DNA of 64,000 nucleotides from Microbacterium barkeri (GTDB lineage Bacteria > Actinomycetota > Actinomycetes > Actinomycetales > Microbacteriaceae): positions 434,001 to 498,000 of the forward strand of contig NZ_BSEJ01000001.1 in NCBI RefSeq assembly GCF_027921765.1. The letters are read 5' to 3'. Below the pieces are notes generated by a model, which was not told the DNA's origin, made no database searches, and saw only the letters and a program-made list of their open reading frames with translations. The position numbers were made by a program, and so were the translations under genes. This document shows, piece after piece, positions 1 to 10,639 of this stretch. How positions within the stretch are numbered: the first letter of the stretch is position 1; each line of letters begins with the position of its first letter.

Positions 1-1
1 C

Positions 2-1399
2 TCGATCGCGGTCGCGCTCGTGGGGGTCTTCCTCGCGCTGAACGCGGTGGTCGTGCTCGTGTCCTTCGCCGAGGTGGCCGCACATCCCGAGGTCGTCGGC
101 GACTGGACGGCCGCGCTCACCACCGCGCACGGGAGCCCGCTCGCGGCCATCGCCGTGGCGCTCCTCGTCTTCCCGCAGCTCGCGCTCGGCCTCTCCGGCT
201 TCGAGACGGGCGTCGCCGTGATGCCGCAGATCCGCGGCATCCGCGGCGACACGGAGGCGCGGCCGGTCGGCCGCATCCGCGGGGCCCGCAAGCTGCTCAC
301 GGCCGCCGCGCTCACGATAAGCGCGTTCCTGCTCGGCTCGAGCGTCGTCACGACGCTGCTCATCCCCCAGGAGGAGTTCGCGCCCGGCGGCTCGGCGAAC
401 GGCCGGGCGCTCGCGTACCTCGCCCATGGCCTGCTCGGGGAGGGCTTCGGCACCGCCTACGACATCGCGACCGTGCTCATCCTCTGGTTCGCGGGCGCGT
501 CGGCGATGGCGGGCCTGCTGAACCTCGTGCCCCGCTACCTGCCGCGCTATGGCATGGCCCCGCGCTGGGCGGCCGCCACGCGCCCCCTCGTCATCGTGTT
601 CACGGCGATCGCGTTCGCCGTCACGCTCGCCTTCGAGGCCGACGTCGACGCCCAGAGCGGCGCCTACGCGACCGGCGTGCTCGTGCTCATCACCTCGGCG
701 TCGATCGCGGTGGCGCTGTCCGCGCGTCGGCGGCGGCACCCGCGCGCGGCCGCCGGCTACGCGGTCATCGCCGCCGTCTTCCTCGCCACGACCGCGGTCA
801 ACGTCGTCGAGCGGCCCGACGGGGTCAAGATCGCCGCGCTGTTCATCCTCGGCATCGTGACGGTGTCCGTGCTGTCGCGCATCCCGCGGTCGTTCCAGCT
901 CCGCGCGCGCTCGGTCGTCTTCGACGAGGCGGCCCTCGCGTTCGTCCGTCACGACGCGGAGCACCACGGTGCGATCCGCGTCGTCCCCAAGGAGCCGGGC
1001 TCCGGGACGGCGGCCGAGTTCGCCGACAAGCTCCGCAACGAGCGGCGCTTCAACGGCATCCCCCGCTCGGCGCAGGTGGTGTTCCTGCAGGTCATCCTCG
1101 GCGACTCGTCGGACTTCGAGGACGACCTCGTCGTCCGCGGCGAGGAGCACGCGGGGCACCGCATCCTCAGCGTCCATGCCACGAGCGTGCCGAACGCGAT
1201 CGCCGCGGTGCTCCTCGCCATCCGGGACGAGACCGGCGTCGTCCCCGACGTCTACTTCGAGTGGAGCGAGGGCAATCCGGCGTCGAACATGCTGCGCTTC
1301 CTCGTCTTCGGGACGGGCGAGATCGCGCCGGTCACGCGCGAGGTGCTGCGGCGCGTGGAGCCCAAGCGGCGGCTCCGGCCCGACGTCCACGTGGGCTGA
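2..1399 (+). CDS. APC-superfamily permease, C-terminal part (left end cut by window)
   Basis: The reading frame is open to the left edge, so the N-terminus lies outside the window. The visible 465 or so residues hold about eight hydrophobic segments, including a stretch around the LGLSGFETG motif typical of amino acid/polyamine/organocation permeases. A soluble C-terminal domain of about 150 residues follows. It probably carries an amino acid or ion across the cytoplasmic membrane; the substrate cannot be told from sequence. The soluble tail resembles that of large actinobacterial APC and Kup-like transporters. A strong hairpin follows the stop, so transcription probably ends here, convergent with clpX. 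Confidence 0.75.
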   Translation, partial: SIAVALVGVFLALNAVVVLVSFAEVAAHPEVVGDWTAALTTAHGSPLAAIAVALLVFPQLALGLSGFETGVAVMPQIRGIRGDTEARPVGRIRGARKLLTAAALTISAFLLGSSVVTTLLIPQEEFAPGGSANGRALAYLAHGLLGEGFGTAYDIATVLILWFAGASAMAGLLNLVPRYLPRYGMAPRWAAATRPLVIVFTAIAFAVTLAFEADVDAQSGAYATGVLVLITSASIAVALSARRRRHPRAAAGYAVIAAVFLATTAVNVVERPDGVKIAALFILGIVTVSVLSRIPRSFQLRARSVVFDEAALAFVRHDAEHHGAIRVVPKEPGSGTAAEFADKLRNERRFNGIPRSAQVVFLQVILGDSSDFEDDLVVRGEEHAGHRILSVHATSVPNAIAAVLLAIRDETGVVPDVYFEWSEGNPASNMLRFLVFGTGEIAPVTREVLRRVEPKRRLRPDVHVG

Positions 1400-1403
1400 G
1401 CGG

Positions 1404-1438
1404 CTCCGGGCCGAGGATCCTCGATCCCCGGCCCGGAG
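1404..1438. terminator. Bidirectional hairpin terminator between permease and clpX
   Basis: A 10 bp perfect stem (CTCCGGGCCG with CGGCCCGGAG) closes a 15 nt loop and lies between two convergent genes. It has no strong T-tract, as is usual in very GC-rich genomes. Confidence 0.6.
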
Positions 1439-1450
1439 GCGTCCGCTCGG

Positions 1451-2722
1451 CTACGCGCTCTTCTTGCGCTGCCGCAGCACGACCGTGGGGGGCGCGCCCT
1501 CCTCGACGGCGGCGCGGGTGACGATGACCTTGGCGACGTCGTCGGTGGACGGGATCTCGAACATGATCGGCCCGAGCACCTCCTCGAGGATGGCACGCAG
1601 CCCGCGGGCTCCCGTCTTGCGCCCGACGGCGAGATCGGCGATCGCGCGCAGCGCGTCCTCCTCGAAGTCGAGCGCCACGCCGTCGAGCTCGAACATGCGC
1701 TGGTACTGCTTCACGAGCGCGTTCCGCGGGACGGTGAGGATCTCCATGAGCGCCTCCTGGTCGAGCGCGCCGACCGACGCGATGACGGGAAGGCGGCCGA
1801 TGAACTCCGGGATGAGCCCGAACTTGTGGAGGTCCTCCGGGAGCACCTCCGCATAGAGCCCGCCGTCGTCGCGCTTGTCCTGGAGCGGGGCGCCGAACCC
1901 GACGCCGTGGCGCCCGACGCGCGCCGAGATGATGTCCTCGAGCCCGGCGAACGCGCCGGCCACGATGAAAAGCACGTTCGTCGTGTCGATCTGGATGAAC
2001 TCCTGATGCGGGTGCTTGCGCCCGCCCTGCGGAGGGACGGACGCCACCGTGCCCTCGAGAATCTTCAGGAGCGCCTGCTGCACGCCCTCGCCCGACACAT
2101 CGCGGGTGATCGACGGGTTCTCCGCCTTGCGGGCGATCTTGTCGACCTCGTCGATGTAGATGATGCCGGTCTCGGCGCGCTTGACGTCGAAGTCGGCGGC
2201 CTGGAGGAGCTTGAGGAGGATGTTCTCGACGTCCTCGCCCACGTAGCCCGCCTCGGTGAGGGCCGTCGCGTCGGCGACGGCGAACGGGACGTTGAGCCGC
2301 TTCGCGAGCGTCTGCGCGAGGTAGGTCTTGCCCGACCCGGTCGGCCCGAGCATGAGGATGTTGCTCTTGGCGATGTCGACGTCCTCGGCCTTCTGCTCGG
2401 CCGTCTTGATCTCGCCGCGGGCGCGGACACGCTTGTAGTGGTTGTACACCGCCACCGCGAGCGCGCGCTTGGCGGGCTCCTGGCCGACGACGTACTCCTC
2501 GAGGAAGCCGAAGATCTCCCGCGGCTTCGGCAGGTCGAACTCCGCAACCCCGCCGTCGGCGTTGGACTCGGCCATCCGCTCTTCGATGATCTCGTTGCAG
2601 AGCTCGACGCATTCGTCGCAGATGTAGACGCCGGGTCCGGCGATCAGCTGCTGGACCTGCTTCTGGCTCTTCCCGCAGAAGGAGCACTTGAACAGGTCGG
2701 CACTCTCACCGATGCGAGCCAT
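1451..2722 (-). CDS. clpX: ATP-dependent Clp protease ATP-binding subunit ClpX
   Basis: This is the AAA+ unfoldase that recognises tagged proteins and feeds them into ClpP. The 423-residue protein has the usual ClpX length. It starts with a treble-clef zinc finger (Cys13, Cys16, Cys35, Cys38). The AAA+ module follows with Walker A GPTGSGKT, Walker [10 protein letters not shown], the substrate pore loop region and a C-terminal small domain. The ATG at 2722 was chosen because it gives the canonical [18 protein letters not shown] start and has GGAGGAGAAGG just upstream; longer upstream extensions look non-coding. It lies downstream of clpP1-clpP2 on the same strand but behind a hairpin, so it may also have its own promoter. 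Confidence 0.97.
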   Translation of the reverse strand: MARIGESADLFKCSFCGKSQKQVQQLIAGPGVYICDECVELCNEIIEERMAESNADGGVAEFDLPKPREIFGFLEEYVVGQEPAKRALAVAVYNHYKRVRARGEIKTAEQKAEDVDIAKSNILMLGPTGSGKTYLAQTLAKRLNVPFAVADATALTEAGYVGEDVENILLKLLQAADFDVKRAETGIIYIDEVDKIARKAENPSITRDVSGEGVQQALLKILEGTVASVPPQGGRKHPHQEFIQIDTTNVLFIVAGAFAGLEDIISARVGRHGVGFGAPLQDKRDDGGLYAEVLPEDLHKFGLIPEFIGRLPVIASVGALDQEALMEILTVPRNALVKQYQRMFELDGVALDFEEDALRAIADLAVGRKTGARGLRAILEEVLGPIMFEIPSTDDVAKVIVTRAAVEEGAPPTVVLRQRKKSA

Positions 2723-2813
2723 GGTCCTTCTCCTCCTGGGTCCCGGAAGGGGGTCTTCTTCGAGCCTAACCGCTGCCGCCGACACCGACGCCGTCCGACG
2801 CGGCATGGATGCG

Positions 2814-2851
2814 GGATGCCCCGGCCGTGCGAGCGCGCGACCGGGGCATCC
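2814..2851 (-). terminator. Hairpin terminator after clpP2
   Basis: An 11 bp perfect stem (GGATGCCCCGG with CCGGGGCATCC) with a 16 nt loop lies just past the clpP2 stop codon and before clpX. It probably ends or attenuates the clpP1P2 transcript. Confidence 0.6.
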
Positions 2852-2869
2852 TGCAGGATCCTGCTCGTC

Positions 2870-3535
2870 CTACTTCGTCAGCGGCGTGCGCTTGCGCGAC
2901 GTGAGGACCTGGTCGACGAGGCCGTACTCGACCGCCTCGGTGCCACCCAGGATCTTGTCGCGGTCGATGTCCTTGTGGACCTCGGCCTGCGACTTGTTCG
3001 AGTGCTTCGCGAGCGTCTCCTCGAGCCACGTGCGCATGCGCAGGATCTCGGCCGCCTGGATCTCGATGTCCGACGCCTGCCCGTGGCCGGACTCGCCGAC
3101 CGCGGGCTGGTGGATGAGGATCCGCGCGTTGGGCAGCGCGAGGCGCTTGCCCGGCGCGCCGGCCGCGAGCAGCACGGCCGCCGCCGAGGCGGCCTGACCC
3201 AGCACGACGGTCTGGATCTGGGGCGAGATGTACTGCATCGTGTCGTAGATCGCCGTCATGGCCGTGAACGAGCCGCCGGGCGAGTTGATGTACATGATGA
3301 TGTCGCGGTCGGGGTCCTGGCTCTCGAGCACGAGCAGCTGCGCCATGACGTCGTCCGCCGACGCGTCGTCGACCTGGACGCCCAGGAAGATGACGCGGTC
3401 CTCGAAGAGCTTGTTGTACGGGTCCTGGCGCTTGTAGCCGTATGCCGTGCGCTCCTCGAACTGCGGCAGGATGTAGCGGCTGCTCGGGAGCTGGAAGCCC
3501 TGCGGGGTCGCCGCGCCGGTGTAGGGGGTGTTCAT
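2870..3535 (-). CDS. clpP2: ATP-dependent Clp protease proteolytic subunit ClpP2
   Basis: This is one of two ClpP paralogues that form the mixed ClpP1P2 barrel in actinobacteria. The 221-residue protein has the serine protease triad in the usual contexts: Ser in GQAASAAAV, His in RILIHQP and Asp in DIDRDK. The long N-terminal extension before the ClpP fold is typical of ClpP2. The ATG at 3535 (MNTPYTG) is preferred, with GAGGACG a few bases upstream. An alternative GTG at 3562 would overlap the clpP1 stop by 3 nt. It is co-transcribed with and translated right after clpP1. Confidence 0.95.
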   Translation of the reverse strand: MNTPYTGAATPQGFQLPSSRYILPQFEERTAYGYKRQDPYNKLFEDRVIFLGVQVDDASADDVMAQLLVLESQDPDRDIIMYINSPGGSFTAMTAIYDTMQYISPQIQTVVLGQAASAAAVLLAAGAPGKRLALPNARILIHQPAVGESGHGQASDIEIQAAEILRMRTWLEETLAKHSNKSQAEVHKDIDRDKILGGTEAVEYGLVDQVLTSRKRTPLTK

Positions 3536-3558
3536 CGTGTGCGTCCTCGTCTCTCGGC

Positions 3559-4152
3559 TCACTGCGCGTCGCGGTCGGTGCCGCCCGCGCCCGTCACGTC
3601 CGCCGCATGCTCGCGGATGTGGTCCACGAACCCGTACTCGAGCGCCTCGTCGGCGGTGAACCAGCGGTCGCGGTCGCCGTCCTCGTTGATCTGCTCGACG
3701 GTCTTCCCGGTCTGCGCCGCGGTGATCTCGGCGAGGCGGTTCTTCATCGAGACGATGAGCTCGGCCTGCGTCTGGATGTCGCTCGCTGTGCCGCCGAAGC
3801 CGCCGTGCGGCTGGTGCAGCAGGACGCGTGCGTTGGGCGTGATGTACCGCTTGCCCTTCGTCCCGCTCGTGAGCAGGAGCTGCCCCATCGAGGCGGCCAT
3901 GCCGATGCCCACCGTGACGATGTCGTTGGGCACGAACTGCATGGTGTCGTAGATCGCCATGCCGGCCGTGATCGAGCCGCCGGGCGAGTTGATGTAGAGG
4001 TAGATGTCCTTCTCGGAGTCCTCCGCGGCGAGAAGGAGGATCTTCGCGCAGATCTCGTTCGCGTTCTCGTCGCGCACCTCCGAGCCCAGCCAGATGATGC
4101 GGTCCTTGAGAAGCCTGTCGAAGACACTCTGTGCCATCAGCGGTTCGGCCAT
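3559..4152 (-). CDS. clpP1: ATP-dependent Clp protease proteolytic subunit ClpP1
   Basis: Partner of ClpP2 in the Clp peptidase chamber. The 197-residue protein shows the catalytic Ser in GMAASMGQL, His in VLLHQPHGG and Asp in DGDRDRW. The ATG at 4152 has GGAG ten bases upstream. A TAGGGT -10-like box lies on this strand at 4187-4192, giving a short leader. It is first gene of the clpP1-clpP2(-clpX) cluster and divergent from glgX. Confidence 0.95.
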   Translation of the reverse strand: MAEPLMAQSVFDRLLKDRIIWLGSEVRDENANEICAKILLLAAEDSEKDIYLYINSPGGSITAGMAIYDTMQFVPNDIVTVGIGMAASMGQLLLTSGTKGKRYITPNARVLLHQPHGGFGGTASDIQTQAELIVSMKNRLAEITAAQTGKTVEQINEDGDRDRWFTADEALEYGFVDHIREHAADVTGAGGTDRDAQ

Positions 4153-4374
4153 GAAATCACTCCATTTCGGTGATGCGTCGAGATCGACCCTACCGGCGCC
4201 GTTTCAGCGGTCCGGTCGTGTTCGCCCTGGGCATATCGGGTGTCGCATGCCCTGTCGGACCGCCCTTCCGCAAGCCCTTCCCTCCGGCACGTCGCGCCCG
4301 TTAGCGTGGCGGCATCGGCGCGGATCAACGGAGGGGTCCGCCCCGGGAGCCTCCGGACCGCGAGGAAGGCGCGC

Positions 4375-6558
4375 ATGAACACCTGGCCCGGAAACCCCTA
4401 CCCCCTCGGAGCGTCGTACGACGGCGACGGGACGAACTTCGCCCTCTTCAGCGAGGTCGCCGAGCGCGTCGAGCTCTGCCTCTTCGACGATGCGGGGGCC
4501 GAGACCCGCGTCGAGCTCACCGAGGTCGACGCGTTCGTCTGGCATGCGTACCTCCCGGATGTCGGCCCCGGCCAGCGCTACGGCTACCGCGTGCACGGGC
4601 CGCGCGACCCCGCCCAGGGGCTCCGGTGCAACCCGCACAAGCTGCTCGTCGACCCGTACGCGAAGGCGCTCTCCGGCGCGGTCGACTGGGACGCGTCGCT
4701 CTACGACTACGACTTCGACGACCCGGAGAAGCCGAACGAGGCCGATTCCGCGGGCCACACGCTGCTCGCGGTCGTCGTCAACCCGTACTTCGACTGGCGG
4801 GACGACCGGCCGCCGTCCGTCCCGTACGACCGCACGCTCATCTACGAGGCGCATGTGAAGGGCCTCACGGCGCTGCACCCCGACGTCCCCGAGGCGCAGC
4901 GCGGCACCTACGCGGGCATCGCCCATCCGAGCGTCATCGCCCACCTGCGCAAGCTCGGCGTGACCGCGATCGAGCTCATGCCGGTCCATCAGTTCGTGCA
5001 CGACGGCCATCTGATCGAGCGGGGCCTGCGCAACTACTGGGGGTACAACACGCTCGGCTTCTTCGCGCCGCACAACGAGTACTCCTCATCGGGCGACGCC
5101 GGCGCGCAGGTGCAGGAGTTCAAGGGGATGGTCCGCGCACTGCACGCGGCCGGCATCGAGGTCATCCTCGACGTCGTCTACAACCACACCGCGGAGGGCA
5201 ACCACCTCGGCCCGACCCTCTCGTTCCGCGGGATCGACAACCGCGCGTACTACCGGCTCGTCGACGACGACCCGTCCTTCTACATGGACTACACCGGCAC
5301 GGGCAACAGCCTCAACGTGCGCAACCCGCACGCGCTCCAGCTCCTCATGGACTCGCTCCGGTACTGGGTCACCGAGATGCACGTCGACGGCTTCCGCTTC
5401 GACCTCGCGGCGACGCTCGCGCGCGAGTTCTACGACGTCGACCGGCTGTCGAGCTTCTTCGACCTCGTGCAGCAGGACCCGGTCGTCTCGCAGGTCAAGC
5501 TCATCGCCGAGCCGTGGGACGTCGGACCCGGCGGCTACCAGGTCGGCAACTTCCCTCCGCAGTGGACGGAGTGGAACGGCAAGTACCGCGACACCGTGCG
5601 CGACTTCTGGCGCGGCGAGCCCGCGACGCTCGGCGAGTTCGCGTCTCGCATCACCGGGTCGGCCGATCTCTACGAGACCTCGGCACGGCTTCCGTCGGCC
5701 TCGATCAACTTCGTCACGGCGCACGACGGGTTCACGCTCAACGACCTCGTGTCGTACAACGAGAAGCACAACGAGGCCAACGGGGAGGGCGGGCGCGACG
5801 GCGAGTCCCACAACCGCTCGTACAACCTGGGAGTCGAGGGGCCGACCGACGACCCCGCTGTCCTCGAGCTGCGCGCGCGCCAGCAGCGCAACTTCCTCGC
5901 GACCCTCCTGCTCTCGCAGGGCGTTCCCATGCTTCCCCACGGGGACGAGCTCGGACGCACGCAGCGCGGCAACAACAACGGCTACGCGCAGGACAGCGAG
6001 CTCACGTGGGTGCACTGGGACGAGGCGGACGGCCCGCTCATCGAGTTCACGGCCGCCGTGTCGCGCCTGCGCCGGCGGCACCCGGCGTTCCGACGACTGC
6101 GGTTCTTCGACGGGCGGCCCGTCCGCCGCGGCAAGGGCGACCCCCTGCCCGACATCGTGTGGCTGCGCCCCGGCGGCGACCCCATGGAGCCCGAGGACTG
6201 GGAGACCGCGTACGCGCGCTCGCTCGGCGTCTTCCTGAACGGGCAGGGCATCGGCGGCCGCGGCCCGCGCGGCGAGCGGATCGTCGACGTGCACTTCCTC
6301 ATCTGCTTCAACGCGCATGACAGCGAGGTGGAGTTCACGCTGCCGCCCGACGAGTACTGCCCCCAGTGGGAGATCGTGCTCGACACCGCGGACGGCGCAG
6401 ATCCGACGCCGCGCGCGGCCGGGTCGTCGCTCGCCGTGACGGCCCGCTCGATGCTCGTGCTCCGCGAGCACCGTGCACCGGAGGAGTCGCCCGATCACTC
6501 CCCCGCCGCATCGGTGCGGCTCCGGCTCGAGCGCGCCGCGGAAGAGGACGGCTCGTGA
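4375..6558 (+). CDS. glgX: Glycogen debranching enzyme GlgX/TreX
   Basis: Hydrolyses alpha-1,6 branches of glycogen or limit dextrins to release linear maltodextrins. The 727-residue protein has an N-terminal CBM48-like domain and then a GH13 barrel. The catalytic Asp is in GFRFDLAA, the acid Glu in IAEPWD and the transition-state Asp in TAHDGFTL. The ATG at 4375 has a GAGGAAGG ribosome site, and an in-frame upstream extension to 4240 is not protein-like. It is first gene of a three-gene operon; its TGA overlaps the treY GTG by 3 nt (GTGA). In this context it supplies linear chains to TreY/TreZ, that is, the TreX role. Confidence 0.95.
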   Translation: MNTWPGNPYPLGASYDGDGTNFALFSEVAERVELCLFDDAGAETRVELTEVDAFVWHAYLPDVGPGQRYGYRVHGPRDPAQGLRCNPHKLLVDPYAKALSGAVDWDASLYDYDFDDPEKPNEADSAGHTLLAVVVNPYFDWRDDRPPSVPYDRTLIYEAHVKGLTALHPDVPEAQRGTYAGIAHPSVIAHLRKLGVTAIELMPVHQFVHDGHLIERGLRNYWGYNTLGFFAPHNEYSSSGDAGAQVQEFKGMVRALHAAGIEVILDVVYNHTAEGNHLGPTLSFRGIDNRAYYRLVDDDPSFYMDYTGTGNSLNVRNPHALQLLMDSLRYWVTEMHVDGFRFDLAATLAREFYDVDRLSSFFDLVQQDPVVSQVKLIAEPWDVGPGGYQVGNFPPQWTEWNGKYRDTVRDFWRGEPATLGEFASRITGSADLYETSARLPSASINFVTAHDGFTLNDLVSYNEKHNEANGEGGRDGESHNRSYNLGVEGPTDDPAVLELRARQQRNFLATLLLSQGVPMLPHGDELGRTQRGNNNGYAQDSELTWVHWDEADGPLIEFTAAVSRLRRRHPAFRRLRFFDGRPVRRGKGDPLPDIVWLRPGGDPMEPEDWETAYARSLGVFLNGQGIGGRGPRGERIVDVHFLICFNAHDSEVEFTLPPDEYCPQWEIVLDTADGADPTPRAAGSSLAVTARSMLVLREHRAPEESPDHSPAASVRLRLERAAEEDGS

Positions 6559-8858
6559 CCCCGCGAGCGCCGCGCTCGACGTACCGCCTGCAGATCAGCG
6601 CGGACTTCGACCTCGATGACGCGGCGGGTGCCGTCGCGTATGTGCGCGCACTCGGGGCAGACTGGCTCTACCTCTCGCCCCTGCTCGCGGCGGAACCCGG
6701 CTCGAACCACGGCTACGACGTCGTCGACCACACGCGCGTGGACCCGCTGCGCGGCGGAGCCGACGGGCTCGCCCGTCTCTCCGCGGCCGCACGGGAGGCC
6801 GGGCTCGGCGTGCTCGTCGACGTCGTCCCGAACCACATGGGCGTCGCGACGCCGGCGAACAACCCCTGGTGGTGGGATGTCCTCGCGCACGGCCGGGCGT
6901 CCCGGTGGGCGGATGCGTTCGACATCGACTGGGCCGCGGGCGGCGGACGCGTGCGCCTGCCCGTGCTCGGCGACGACAGCCCGCCGCTTCGGATCGAGGA
7001 CGGCGAGCTGCGCTGCGGCGATCAGAGATTCCCCCTCGCCCCGGGATCGGCCGACGACGGCGCCGATCCCGAGACCGTGCACGGCCGCCAGCACTACGAG
7101 CTCGTCGACTGGCGGCGCGGCGACGCGGAGCTGAACTACCGCCGGTTCTTCGCGGTCTCCTCGCTCGCGGCGATCCGCGTCGAGGAGCCGTGGGTGTTCG
7201 ACGCATCGCACGCCGAGATCCTCCGCTGGCTCCGCGACGGCCTCGTGGACGGGCTCCGCATCGACCATCCGGACGGCCTCGCCGACCCGGGAGGGTACCT
7301 CGCGCGCCTCGCGGACGCGACCGGGGGCCGCTACGTCGTCGTCGAGAAGATCCTCGAGGCCGGAGAGCACCTGCCCGCGCACTGGGCGACGGCTGGCACG
7401 ACCGGGTACGAGGCGCTCGGAGACGTCGATCGCGTGCTCGTCGACCCGGCCGGCCGCGCCCAGCTCGACGCGCTCGAGGAGGAGCTGCGCGGCTCGCGCG
7501 CCGCGTGGGACGACCTCGTCCACGACGGCAAGCGCGCCGCGGCCGACGGCATCCTCGCGTCCGAGGTGCGTCGGCTCGTGCGGCTCCTGCCGGACCGGGC
7601 CCTGCCCGGCGGCGCGGACGCCGCCGACGCGCTCGCCGAGATCCTCGCCTGCTTCCCCGTGTACCGGTCGTATCTGCCCGCCGGAGCCGAGCACCTCCAC
7701 GCCGCCGTCGCCGAGGCGGCGCGGAGACGGCCCGACCTGGCGGCGGCCGTCGAGGCGCTCCTCCCGGTCCTCTCCGACCCCGCGGAGCCCGCCGCGGCGC
7801 GCCTCCAGCAGACCTCGGGCGCCGTGATGGCCAAGGGCGTCGAGGACACCGTGTTCTACCGCGTCGCGCGCCTCGCCTCGCTTGCGGAGGTGGGTGGCGA
7901 TCCCTCGGAGTTCGCGATCGATGTCGCCGAGTTCCACCGGCGCCAGATCGAGCGTCAGGCGCGCACGCCCGCATCGCTCACGACGCTCTCGACGCACGAC
8001 ACGAAGCGCGGCGAGGACACCCGTGCGCGGATCGATGCGCTCGCCGAGGTGCCGGAGCTCTGGCGCACGACCCTCGCGACGCTTCTCGCGCGCGCTCCCC
8101 TGGGCGACGCGCCGCTCGCGGCGCTCCTGTGGAGCACACTCGCGGGGGCGTGGCCCGTCTCCCGCGAACGCGCTCACGCCTACGCGGAGAAGGCCGCACG
8201 GGAGGCCGCGACCGGCACATCGTGGCGCTCTCCCGACGCGGACTTCGAGGGGCGGCTCCACGCCCTCGTCGACGCGGCATTCGACGACCCCGAGGCGGCC
8301 GCCGCCCTCGAGGGCCTCGTGGACGCCATCCGCCCGGCCGGCTGGTCGAACGGCCTCTCCGCGAAGGTGCTGCAGCTCGCGATGCCCGGCGTGCCTGACG
8401 TATACCAGGGCGCGGAGCTCTGGAACCGCTCGCTGGTCGATCCCGACAACCGGCGCCCCGTCGACTTCGGCGAGCGGCGCGCCCTGCTCGCGCAGCTCGA
8501 TGCCGGGCCGCCGCCGCCCCTCGACGAGAGCGGCGCGGCGAAGCTGCTCGTCACCTCGCGCGCGCTGAGGGCGCGGCGCGATCGACCCGAGCTCTTCACG
8601 CGCTACGCGCCCCTGACCGTGATCGGCGACACGGGACGGCACGCGATCGCTTTCGACCGCGGCGGGGCCGTCGCGATCGCGACCCGCCTCCCGATCGGCC
8701 TCGCCCGCGCCGGCGGATGGGGCAGCGCATCCGTGCTCCTGCCTCCCGGCCGATACGCGGACGCCCTCACCGGCGCGGAGACCGAGGGCGGTGCCGTCCC
8801 CCTCGCCGAGCTTCTGCGCACCTACCCCGTCGCCCTGCTCCTGAGGCAGGCGCCGTGA
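6555..8858 (+). CDS. treY: Maltooligosyltrehalose synthase TreY
   Basis: Isomerises the reducing-end alpha-1,4 bond of a maltodextrin to an alpha,alpha-1,1 bond, giving maltooligosyltrehalose. The 767-residue protein is the normal TreY size. It begins with the STYRLQ motif of the family, has the GH13 nucleophile region [11 protein letters not shown], a catalytic Glu in VVEKIL and [10 protein letters not shown] near residue 480. The GTG at 6555 overlaps the glgX stop by 4 nt, so the two are translationally coupled. The end overlaps treZ in the same way. Confidence 0.96.
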   Translation: MTPRAPRSTYRLQISADFDLDDAAGAVAYVRALGADWLYLSPLLAAEPGSNHGYDVVDHTRVDPLRGGADGLARLSAAAREAGLGVLVDVVPNHMGVATPANNPWWWDVLAHGRASRWADAFDIDWAAGGGRVRLPVLGDDSPPLRIEDGELRCGDQRFPLAPGSADDGADPETVHGRQHYELVDWRRGDAELNYRRFFAVSSLAAIRVEEPWVFDASHAEILRWLRDGLVDGLRIDHPDGLADPGGYLARLADATGGRYVVVEKILEAGEHLPAHWATAGTTGYEALGDVDRVLVDPAGRAQLDALEEELRGSRAAWDDLVHDGKRAAADGILASEVRRLVRLLPDRALPGGADAADALAEILACFPVYRSYLPAGAEHLHAAVAEAARRRPDLAAAVEALLPVLSDPAEPAAARLQQTSGAVMAKGVEDTVFYRVARLASLAEVGGDPSEFAIDVAEFHRRQIERQARTPASLTTLSTHDTKRGEDTRARIDALAEVPELWRTTLATLLARAPLGDAPLAALLWSTLAGAWPVSRERAHAYAEKAAREAATGTSWRSPDADFEGRLHALVDAAFDDPEAAAALEGLVDAIRPAGWSNGLSAKVLQLAMPGVPDVYQGAELWNRSLVDPDNRRPVDFGERRALLAQLDAGPPPPLDESGAAKLLVTSRALRARRDRPELFTRYAPLTVIGDTGRHAIAFDRGGAVAIATRLPIGLARAGGWGSASVLLPPGRYADALTGAETEGGAVPLAELLRTYPVALLLRQAP

Positions 8859-10579
8859 GCTTCGAGGTGTGGGCGCCGCACGCGCGGACCGCGACGCTCC
8901 TGCTCGACGGATCGCGGCTCGCGATGCGAGCAGCGCCCGACGGATGGTGGACGTCCGACGCCGAGCCGCGGCACGGCGCCGCCTACGGCTACCTGCTCGA
9001 CGACGACGACACGCCCCTGCCCGATCCGCGCTCGCGCTGGCAGCCCGACGGGGTCGACGGGCTCAGCCGCGTGCACGACCCGTCAGCACACGCGTGGCAG
9101 GACAGCGGATGGACGGGCCGGCAGCTCGCGGGCGGCCTCATCTACGAGCTCCACGTGGGCACGTTCACGCCCGAGGGGACGCTCGACGCCGCCGCGGCGC
9201 GTCTGCCGCACCTCGTCGACCTCGGCGTCGACTTCGTCGAGCTCCTGCCCGTGAACGCCTTCGACGGCCCGCGGAACTGGGGCTACGACGGCGTCCTCTG
9301 GTACGCGGTCGACGAGAGCTACGGCGGCCCGGACGCCTACCAGCGGTTCGTCGACGCCTGCCACGCCGCGGGCGTCGGCGTGATCCAGGACGTCGTCTAC
9401 AACCACCTCGGGCCGAGCGGCAACCACCTCCCCCGGTTCGGGCCGTACCTGCGCGAGGACGACGAGAACACGTGGGGCGCAGGCGTCGACCTGCGCCTGC
9501 CCGCCGTGCGCGCGCATATCGTCGAGAACGCGCTCATGTGGCTGCGGGACCACCATGTCGACGCCCTCCGGCTCGACGCCGTCCACGCGCTCGTCGACGA
9601 CAGCCCGACGCACATCCTCCAGGAGCTCGCCGAGGAGGTCGACGCGCTCAGCGCGCACCTGCGTCGGCCGCTCACGCTCATCGCCGAATCGGACCTCAAC
9701 GATCCGACCCTCATCTCGCCCCGAGAGGCGGGCGGGTACGGCGTGCACGCGCAGTGGAGCGACGACTACCACCACGCTGTCCACGTCGCGCTCACGGGCG
9801 AGACGCACGGCTACTACGCCGACTTCGCTCCGCTGTCGGCCCTCGCGAAGGCGGCGACCCGCGGGTTCTTCCACGACGGCACGTGGTCGTCCTTCCGCGG
9901 ACGCGCCCACGGCCGCCCCCTTCCGCCCGGCACTCCCGCGTGGCGGCTCGTCGCTTACACGCAGAATCACGACCAGATCGGCAACCGCGCGACGGGCGAT
10001 CGCCTGGCCGCCGCGCTCGACGAGGACCTGCTCGCCGTCGCGGCGCTCCTCTGCCTCGCGTCGCCGTTCACGCCGATGCTCTTCATGGGCGAGGAGTGGG
10101 CAGCGTCCACGCCCTGGCAGTTCTTCACGTCGCATCCCGATCCGCAGCTCGGGGAGGCGACCAGGGAGGGGCGAAGGGAGGAGTTCGCGCGGATGGGATG
10201 GGAGCGCGAGACCGTGCCCGACCCGCAGGACCCTGCGACGTTCGCGCGCTCGCGGCTCGACTGGAGCGAGCCCTATCCCGCGGATGGCGCTCCGACGCGG
10301 CACACGCGCATCCTCGCCGTCCATCGCGCGCTCGCGCGCCTGCGCAGGGCGGAGCCCGACCTCGTCGATCCGCGCCTCGAGCGGGTGTCGGCGGAGTGGA
10401 GCGAGGACGAGCGCTGGATCCGGCTCCGACGGGGCGGCCTGGAGATCGTCGTCAACCTGGCGGACGCGCCGCTGCGCATCCGGCCGGCCGCGGACGTCGT
10501 CTTCGCGACGGCGCCGCTCGATGACGACGACGGCGCGATGCTCGTGCCGCCGCGCGCGGGAGCCGTCGTGCGGATCTGA
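8855..10579 (+). CDS. treZ: Maltooligosyltrehalose trehalohydrolase TreZ
   Basis: Cleaves maltooligosyltrehalose to release free trehalose, the last step of the TreXYZ route. The 574-residue protein has an N-terminal immunoglobulin-like domain beginning FEVWAPHA, then a GH13 barrel. The nucleophile Asp is in LRLDAVHAL, the acid Glu in IAESDLND and the third Asp in [11 protein letters not shown]. The GTG at 8855 overlaps the treY stop. A strong terminator follows. Trehalose is a stress protectant and, in actinobacteria, a cell wall lipid precursor. Confidence 0.95.
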   Translation: MSFEVWAPHARTATLLLDGSRLAMRAAPDGWWTSDAEPRHGAAYGYLLDDDDTPLPDPRSRWQPDGVDGLSRVHDPSAHAWQDSGWTGRQLAGGLIYELHVGTFTPEGTLDAAAARLPHLVDLGVDFVELLPVNAFDGPRNWGYDGVLWYAVDESYGGPDAYQRFVDACHAAGVGVIQDVVYNHLGPSGNHLPRFGPYLREDDENTWGAGVDLRLPAVRAHIVENALMWLRDHHVDALRLDAVHALVDDSPTHILQELAEEVDALSAHLRRPLTLIAESDLNDPTLISPREAGGYGVHAQWSDDYHHAVHVALTGETHGYYADFAPLSALAKAATRGFFHDGTWSSFRGRAHGRPLPPGTPAWRLVAYTQNHDQIGNRATGDRLAAALDEDLLAVAALLCLASPFTPMLFMGEEWAASTPWQFFTSHPDPQLGEATREGRREEFARMGWERETVPDPQDPATFARSRLDWSEPYPADGAPTRHTRILAVHRALARLRRAEPDLVDPRLERVSAEWSEDERWIRLRRGGLEIVVNLADAPLRIRPAADVVFATAPLDDDDGAMLVPPRAGAVVRI

Positions 10580-10590
10580 GTCGGCAGACG

Positions 10591-10626
10591 CGAGGAGGGC
10601 GGGTGCCGAAGCACCCGCCCTCCTCG
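10591..10626. terminator. Bidirectional terminator between treZ and tig
   Basis: A perfect 16 bp stem, CGAGGAGGGCGGGTGC paired with its complement, with a CGAA tetraloop. It lies between two convergent genes and can serve both. Confidence 0.85.
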
Positions 10627-10639
10627 AGATCCGCTGAGA

